Assembly: GCF_003606265.1 (NCBI RefSeq)
Contig: NZ_CP023671.1
Coordinates: forward strand, 1 to 64,000
Length of the DNA stretch: 64,000 nucleotides
Direction of reading: 5' to 3'
Source of the DNA: Clostridium septicum
GTDB taxonomy: Bacteria > Bacillota > Clostridia > Clostridiales > Clostridiaceae
Made by a program: the position numbers and the translations under genes. The notes beneath the pieces are model-generated. The model was given only the letters and a program-made list of their open reading frames with translations. It was not told the DNA's origin and ran no database searches. How positions within the stretch are numbered: the stretch's first letter is position 1; the number at the start of each line of letters is the position of its first letter. Of this stretch, positions 60,171 through 64,000 are shown one piece after another.

Positions 60171-61274
60171 CTACAAAGCATTTGTTTTATAATAGCATCC
60201 TAAAGAGTTTGCTGAAATAATTGCAGCATATACATCATTTGATGTTATTTCAAAAGGCATGTTATAAATAGTTTCTCCTTCTGCACATGAAGCATCTGCA
60301 ACTGCTTTAATTTCCTCTTCAATTATCTTATTTATTCCCATATCTTCTAAAGTGACAGGAAGTCCAAGTTTAATACAGAATTTTATGACTTCTTCAATTT
60401 CTTCTGTAGGACTATTTTCTAATACAAGTTGTACTATAGTTCCAAAAGCAACTTTTTCACCATGATATAAATGATGGCATTGTTCTAAAACTGTAAATCC
60501 ATTATGTATTGCATGTGCTGCCGCAAGACCACCACTTTCAAATCCTATACCGCTTAAAAAAGTATTAGCTTCTATAATATTTTCAACTGACTTTGTAGTT
60601 ACATTATTTTCAACTGCAAGTTTTGCTTTGAAGCCATCCTCTAATAAAGTGGTGTAACATAATTTAGCTAATACTAATGCAGTTTTTGTAATTTCACCAC
60701 CTGCCATATTTAAAGCATTAGATCTAACACAAGCTCTTGCTTCAAAATAAGTTGCTAACGCATCACCGATACCAGCCATAAGAAGTCTTGTAGGAGATTT
60801 AGCTATAATTTCTGTATCAACTAATACTAAATCAGGGTTTTTAGGCAATAAAAGATATTCACTAAATATACCTTCCTCTGTATATATTACAGATAATGCA
60901 CTACAAGGTGCATCGGTAGAAGCAATAGTAGGAACAATAACTACAGGAATTTTTTTATAATAGGCTACAACTTTAACTGTATCAAATATTTTGCCACCTC
61001 CAATTCCTACTATTACATCACATTTATTATCTACTATTATTTTTCCTAACCTATCAATTTCTTTTTTTGAACATTCACCATTAAAAGATTCAAAAACTAA
61101 ACTGCATCCAGATTCATTAAAGCTTTCTTCGATTATAACTTTAGTTCTTTTAATACCATTTGGACTTGCTACTATAAAAATAGATTTCCCAAGATTTTTA
61201 GTATGTTTACTTAAATTTTTTATTTCACCTTTTCCTTGAACATATTTATTAGGACATATAATAATTTTTGACAT
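60171..61274 (-). CDS. gldA: GldA-like NAD-dependent dehydrogenase (hydroxyacetone / glycerol)
   Basis: A 367-residue iron-dependent alcohol dehydrogenase-type protein of the glycerol dehydrogenase group. NAD site GIGGGKIFDTVKVVAYYKKIPVVIVPTIASTDAP; the metal ligands are Asp in AGIGDALATYFEAR and His in AAAHAIHNGFT and LYHGEKVAFG. In the cluster's pathway it would reduce hydroxyacetone to 1,2-propanediol with NADH, giving redox balance. RBS AGGGGG at a rather long spacing of about 12 bases. It is convergent with the activase gene and has its own promoter. Confidence 0.92.
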   Translation of the reverse strand: MSKIIICPNKYVQGKGEIKNLSKHTKNLGKSIFIVASPNGIKRTKVIIEESFNESGCSLVFESFNGECSKKEIDRLGKIIVDNKCDVIVGIGGGKIFDTVKVVAYYKKIPVVIVPTIASTDAPCSALSVIYTEEGIFSEYLLLPKNPDLVLVDTEIIAKSPTRLLMAGIGDALATYFEARACVRSNALNMAGGEITKTALVLAKLCYTTLLEDGFKAKLAVENNVTTKSVENIIEANTFLSGIGFESGGLAAAHAIHNGFTVLEQCHHLYHGEKVAFGTIVQLVLENSPTEEIEEVIKFCIKLGLPVTLEDMGINKIIEEEIKAVADASCAEGETIYNMPFEITSNDVYAAIISANSLGCYYKTNAL

Positions 61275-61338
61275 ATAATATTCTCACTCCCCCTAGAACT
61301 CTTATTAAATTAATTATATTATAATTTTCTTTAAGTTT

Positions 61339-61367
61339 AATATAAAATATTTTCTTAAATATGTCAA
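61339..61367 (-). promoter_or_regulatory. gldA promoter
   Basis: On the minus strand TTGACA (61367-61362), 17-base spacer, TATATT (61344-61339), 65 bases before the start. No TTTCA-N2-TGAAA operator is visible here, so gldA may be controlled differently from fsa and the GRE gene. Confidence 0.75.
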
Positions 61368-61388
61368 TTAAGCTCTATATTGGATAAT

Positions 61389-61422
61389 AAAAGCAGACAC
61401 TTATTATATGATGCCTGCTTTT
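61389..61422 (-). terminator. Hairpin after the helicase remnant
   Basis: Stem AAAAGCAG / CTGCTTTT with an 18-base loop, just past the stop codon of the minus-strand remnant and followed by TTATTATCC. Confidence 0.6.
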
Positions 61423-61426
61423 ACTA

Positions 61427-62155
61427 TTAAGTAATATTACTGTAAATATTATTAATAACTGTATTTTTATCTTTTAGCCAATCATTACTCCAAACTCTGA
61501 TAAATTTTAAATCTAAAAAATCCAGATATTTATGAATATATATATCATCTTTAAAAATATTATAATTCTTAGAATATATCATATCATCTACTTCGATAAC
61601 TAAAATTGGTTCTTTGCTAAATTTATCAAGTATAACAATAGGTAATATATATTCATCTAGTTGAACATTTATCTCCATTAAATAGCTTAAGTCTTTTAAA
61701 GCTAAATAAATTTTCTTTTGAAGGCTACTTTTAAATATTAGATCTTTTTCAAATTTAAATTTACAAACAGGTTTATTTATATTAATGAATTTCATATTAT
61801 AGTCTTTAAATTTACTAAGCTCAGTTTTTTCCTTTGAAACTATTATATATTTATTATTGGAATTTAAGTTATTTAAAATATTATTATAGCAACTTTTGTA
61901 ATCATATATTATAACTAAATCAAATTCATTAATAATATCTTTTGCTTTATTAAGATTAGATATAATACAAGGAAATAAATTTAAAATAATATCTTTTAGA
62001 TTAATAGAATAGTCAGTAGAATTATTTAATAATCTATTTATTTCATTGATATTAATGTTTTGATCTTTTATTTCACTTAAGAATTTATCATCCCATACAT
62101 ACTTTATTACATCTGGAATAAGTTTTGCTCTAGTATCTATAACTACTAAATTATA
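61427..62155 (-). pseudogene. C-terminal remnant of an SF1 helicase-like protein
   Basis: An open frame of 242 codons runs from a stop at 62158 to 61427, but the only ATG is internal (61795, 122 residues). The end resembles the nuclease-like domain that closes large AAA_11/AAA_12 helicase-related proteins (ILPIVILDKFSKEPILVIEVDDMIY ... HKYLDFLDLKFIRVWSNDWLKD). Upstream, FPCIISNLNKAKDIINEFDLVIIYDYKSC occupies the place of helicase motif II (DEASQC), with the catalytic acids lost. With the frame at 62254 it forms one broken gene. Confidence 0.65.
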
Positions 62156-62253
62156 TTATTTAAAATATATTATATAATAATATTATAATTTTCAATAATA
62201 TTTTATATTTTAACTTCTCTATTATTCTTCTATATTTAAAAGCAAATGAAAAA

Positions 62254-63513
62254 TTAGGGAATATTGGTCAATAAACTTTCAAATTGATTTTTATTTTCAA
62301 TATTATTATAACAATATTCTAAAATTTCCTTTTCTACATTATTTAACGATTCTATTTTTTCTAATATAATATTGAAATTTCGCACAATTACTAATGTGTC
62401 TCTTAATGATTTCAAATATTCTATAGTATCATTTGTGTCTAATAATTTTTTAAGAAATTTTTTAAATTCCTCATCAGTAATAATATCCTTTAAAAAGTTA
62501 AAAGCATGTAAATAAATACTAATATTTTTTTGATTTTCAATATACTCCAAATAAATTATATTTTCATGTATATTAAAATTTTTTTTAGATTCTTCTAAAT
62601 CACTTTTATATTTTTTTATATTAACCCAATATAGAGGATTAATTTTACTTTTTATATTTTTATAATTCAAAATAGATGAATTTACTTTAATATTAACTTC
62701 TTTAGAAAGTATGCTAATATCCTGTTCTGTAGGAAATGTATTTTTAGTGAGGTATTCTAAAAAATATTTTGTATATATTGACTTAATTACAGGTAATTCA
62801 ATAGAAAAGGGATTATTAATTAATCCATTTAACTTTTTTATACTATTATTAATTTTATTTTTATCTATTGGTTTATTTATTATGTCAAAAATTTTATTTT
62901 TATTAAATCTTTTATATTTAATATAATCTTTAATAATATCCTTTTTAAGTATATTATTAACATTTTCTTTTAACATATCATAACTGTAACTTACTAAAGG
63001 TTTTTTTATTCTATATCTTTTATATTCATTGCTTAACTGGCCTTTTTCTACTTTAATACTTAGATTATACATTTCTAATAATGTAAGCCCACAATAACCC
63101 TTAATATTTAATATATTATTTATATCTTCTAAAGATTTTAAACTTTTGATAATGTTTCTTGATAAAACATTTAATTTGCTTATAGTAGTTTTTCCAGTAG
63201 TTTTAGATATATTTTTAAGTTGATTTTTTATTATGCTATCTATGTCATTATTTGAAATATTTATTACCTTATTCTTAATTAAATTTAATTCTTGAAATAA
63301 ATTATTATCAATATTATCTGATATTATTAAAACCTTCTTTTCTTTAATTAATCTATCTATAACCAAATTTTTAATTATCTTATATTTATAATAATCTTCT
63401 GTGTAAATTACCATATTATTATCTTTATTTACTAGATTAAGTGCTATTTGTTCATTTAGGTTTAATAAAGATACATAAAATATATCCTCTTTGTCAATAT
63501 TTAAATTACTCAT
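62254..63513 (-). CDS. N-terminal part of a degenerate SF1 helicase-like protein
   Basis: A 419-residue protein rich in Lys, Asn and Ile. Near residues 18-60, NEQIALNLVNKDNNMVIYTEDYYKYKIIKNLVIDRLIKEKKVLIISDN follows the pattern of the helicase Q motif and Walker A region, but the GxxGxGKT loop is replaced (YTEDYYKYKI). The rest is helical and coiled-coil-like. The next in-frame part of the gene is missing or moved to the remnant at 61427. Either a decaying gene or a catalytically dead homologue. It starts at ATG 63513, with an unusual hairpin-spaced ribosome binding site. Confidence 0.5.
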   Translation of the reverse strand: MSNLNIDKEDIFYVSLLNLNEQIALNLVNKDNNMVIYTEDYYKYKIIKNLVIDRLIKEKKVLIISDNIDNNLFQELNLIKNKVINISNNDIDSIIKNQLKNISKTTGKTTISKLNVLSRNIIKSLKSLEDINNILNIKGYCGLTLLEMYNLSIKVEKGQLSNEYKRYRIKKPLVSYSYDMLKENVNNILKKDIIKDYIKYKRFNKNKIFDIINKPIDKNKINNSIKKLNGLINNPFSIELPVIKSIYTKYFLEYLTKNTFPTEQDISILSKEVNIKVNSSILNYKNIKSKINPLYWVNIKKYKSDLEESKKNFNIHENIIYLEYIENQKNISIYLHAFNFLKDIITDEEFKKFLKKLLDTNDTIEYLKSLRDTLVIVRNFNIILEKIESLNNVEKEILEYCYNNIENKNQFESLLTNIP

Positions 63514-63544
63514 AATTTTATGCTATATATTTAGCATTTCCCCC
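63514..63544 (-). promoter_or_regulatory. Ribosome binding site separated from its start by a hairpin (second case)
   Basis: On the minus strand GGGGG (63544-63540) is 26 bases before ATG 63513. Bases 63537-63520 form the hairpin ATGCTA / TAGCAT with a 6-base loop. Removing it leaves eight bases of spacing. The same ATG also opens a 4-codon mini-frame ending in TAG, an alternative reading of this leader. Confidence 0.5.
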
Positions 63545-63705
63545 TTTTGATATATTTTAATATTTTATCTTTTACATTCTATGAAAAAAGTTTGCTATTT
63601 ATTATAGAAAATATATATTATATACGTTAACTAATTAAATTTTATGGTTATAATATTAATTAAGTGAACTTTTAAATAAAATAAGAGAAAGGATTTGAAA
63701 AGCTT

Positions 63706-64000
63706 ATGAGAAAATTTTTAAAAACACTATTAGTAGTTTTTTTTATATGTGTATTTGGTATAGGAATATTTACATATGTATTTAGAAATCGAATAAATTT
63801 ATATTTAAATATAGCTAAAAATTATCTCCAAATAGAAGAGGATATGAAATCAATTGAGGATTTAACTTGTTATACACCTTTAAATAGCATGGATTATAAA
63901 GATATAGTTTATAAAAATCAAAATGGAGTAGAATTAACACTTGACTTGTTTGGACCTACTAAAAAATTAAATGGGGGTTCTCCTGTAGTACTATTTGTTC
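63706..64000 (+). CDS. Alpha/beta hydrolase (esterase-like), cut by window end
   Basis: Only the first 98 codons are present. An N-terminal membrane anchor (TLLVVFFICVFGIGIFTYVF, about residues 7-26) is followed by a short linker and the start of an esterase/lipase fold: DIVYKNQNGVELTLDLFGPT ... GGSPVVLFV, which in this family leads into the HGG oxyanion motif just beyond the window. Probably a surface-anchored esterase. The ATG at 63706 has AAAGGA at rather long spacing of about 13 bases. Confidence 0.7.
   Translation, partial: MRKFLKTLLVVFFICVFGIGIFTYVFRNRINLYLNIAKNYLQIEEDMKSIEDLTCYTPLNSMDYKDIVYKNQNGVELTLDLFGPTKKLNGGSPVVLFV

Noticed and set aside
1..64000. CRISPR arrays, tRNA or rRNA genes
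   Set aside because: No regularly spaced direct repeats, cloverleaf-like GC-rich segments or rRNA-like sequence were noticed when reading both strands.

Overview
The window is a very AT-rich chromosomal segment from an anaerobic, spore-forming Firmicute, most likely a Clostridium sensu stricto (cluster I). The evidence is the conserved block miaB ... mutS-mutL-miaA-hfq, the cmk plus IspH/S1 fusion pair, CotF-like spore coat proteins, a perfect Spo0A-box-like site, oxygen-sensitive glycyl radical and radical SAM enzymes, and low-GC codon use. Species cannot be fixed by eye. No rRNA, tRNA or CRISPR array was seen.

Layout. (1) 1-7.2 kb is an accessory zone: an IS91-like HUH transposase with a small zinc-ribbon partner, an IS6-like element (1711-2985, 8-bp target duplication), two orphan genes, a YgjP-like metallopeptidase, and an IS256-family element (5703-7224, 8-bp duplication) sitting exactly in the loop of a host terminator. 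(2) 7.2-20 kb is core metabolism and housekeeping: threonine ammonia-lyase, a short-chain dehydrogenase, an endonuclease IV-like protein, rluB, mnmM, an RpiR regulator, a BaiN/HI0933 flavoprotein, cmk, the IspH-S1 fusion, a double GNAT protein and a secreted ComEC-like MBL hydrolase. (3) 20.2-22.3 kb holds two convergent pairs of tiny CotF-like genes, separated by an internally deleted IS3 element that also appears to lie in a terminator loop. (4) 22.7-36.2 kb is the tRNA modification, mismatch repair and Hfq block, interrupted by a SNF2 helicase, a methyltransferase and an unknown gene, and ending in a methionine gamma-lyase-like gene with an odd hairpin-spaced ribosome binding site. (5) 36.2-47.6 kb carries a membrane zincin, lexA with an SOS box over its -35, a tyrosine recombinase with a lox/dif-like palindrome nearby, a DUF2828/Ro-like protein with a degraded MIDAS, an MBOAT/DHHW/DUF4358 acyl-transfer operon, an ABC-F ATPase, and queT behind a candidate preQ1 riboswitch. 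(6) 47.8-54.3 kb carries a 1410-residue double-ASKHA dehydratase-activase protein and the NAD salvage pair pncA-pncB. (7) 54.5-61.3 kb is a coherent catabolic cluster: a YbiW-like glycyl radical enzyme, its activase, fructose-6-phosphate aldolase, a GldA-like dehydrogenase and a DeoR repressor. It fits the radical pathway from 1,5-anhydroglucitol-6-phosphate to 1,2-propanediol. Shared TTTCA-N2-TGAAA operators and a Rex-like site are visible in its promoters. (8) 61.4-64 kb has a decayed SF1 helicase-like gene and the start of an alpha/beta hydrolase.

The most unusual signals are: two unrelated IS elements placed in bidirectional terminators, with the IS256 copy bringing replacement terminators facing inward at both ends; the self-contained anhydrosugar regulon; two genes whose Shine-Dalgarno is brought to normal spacing only if an intervening hairpin forms; and the palindrome beside the tyrosine recombinase. 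All family calls come from reading motifs in the sequence, not from database searches.
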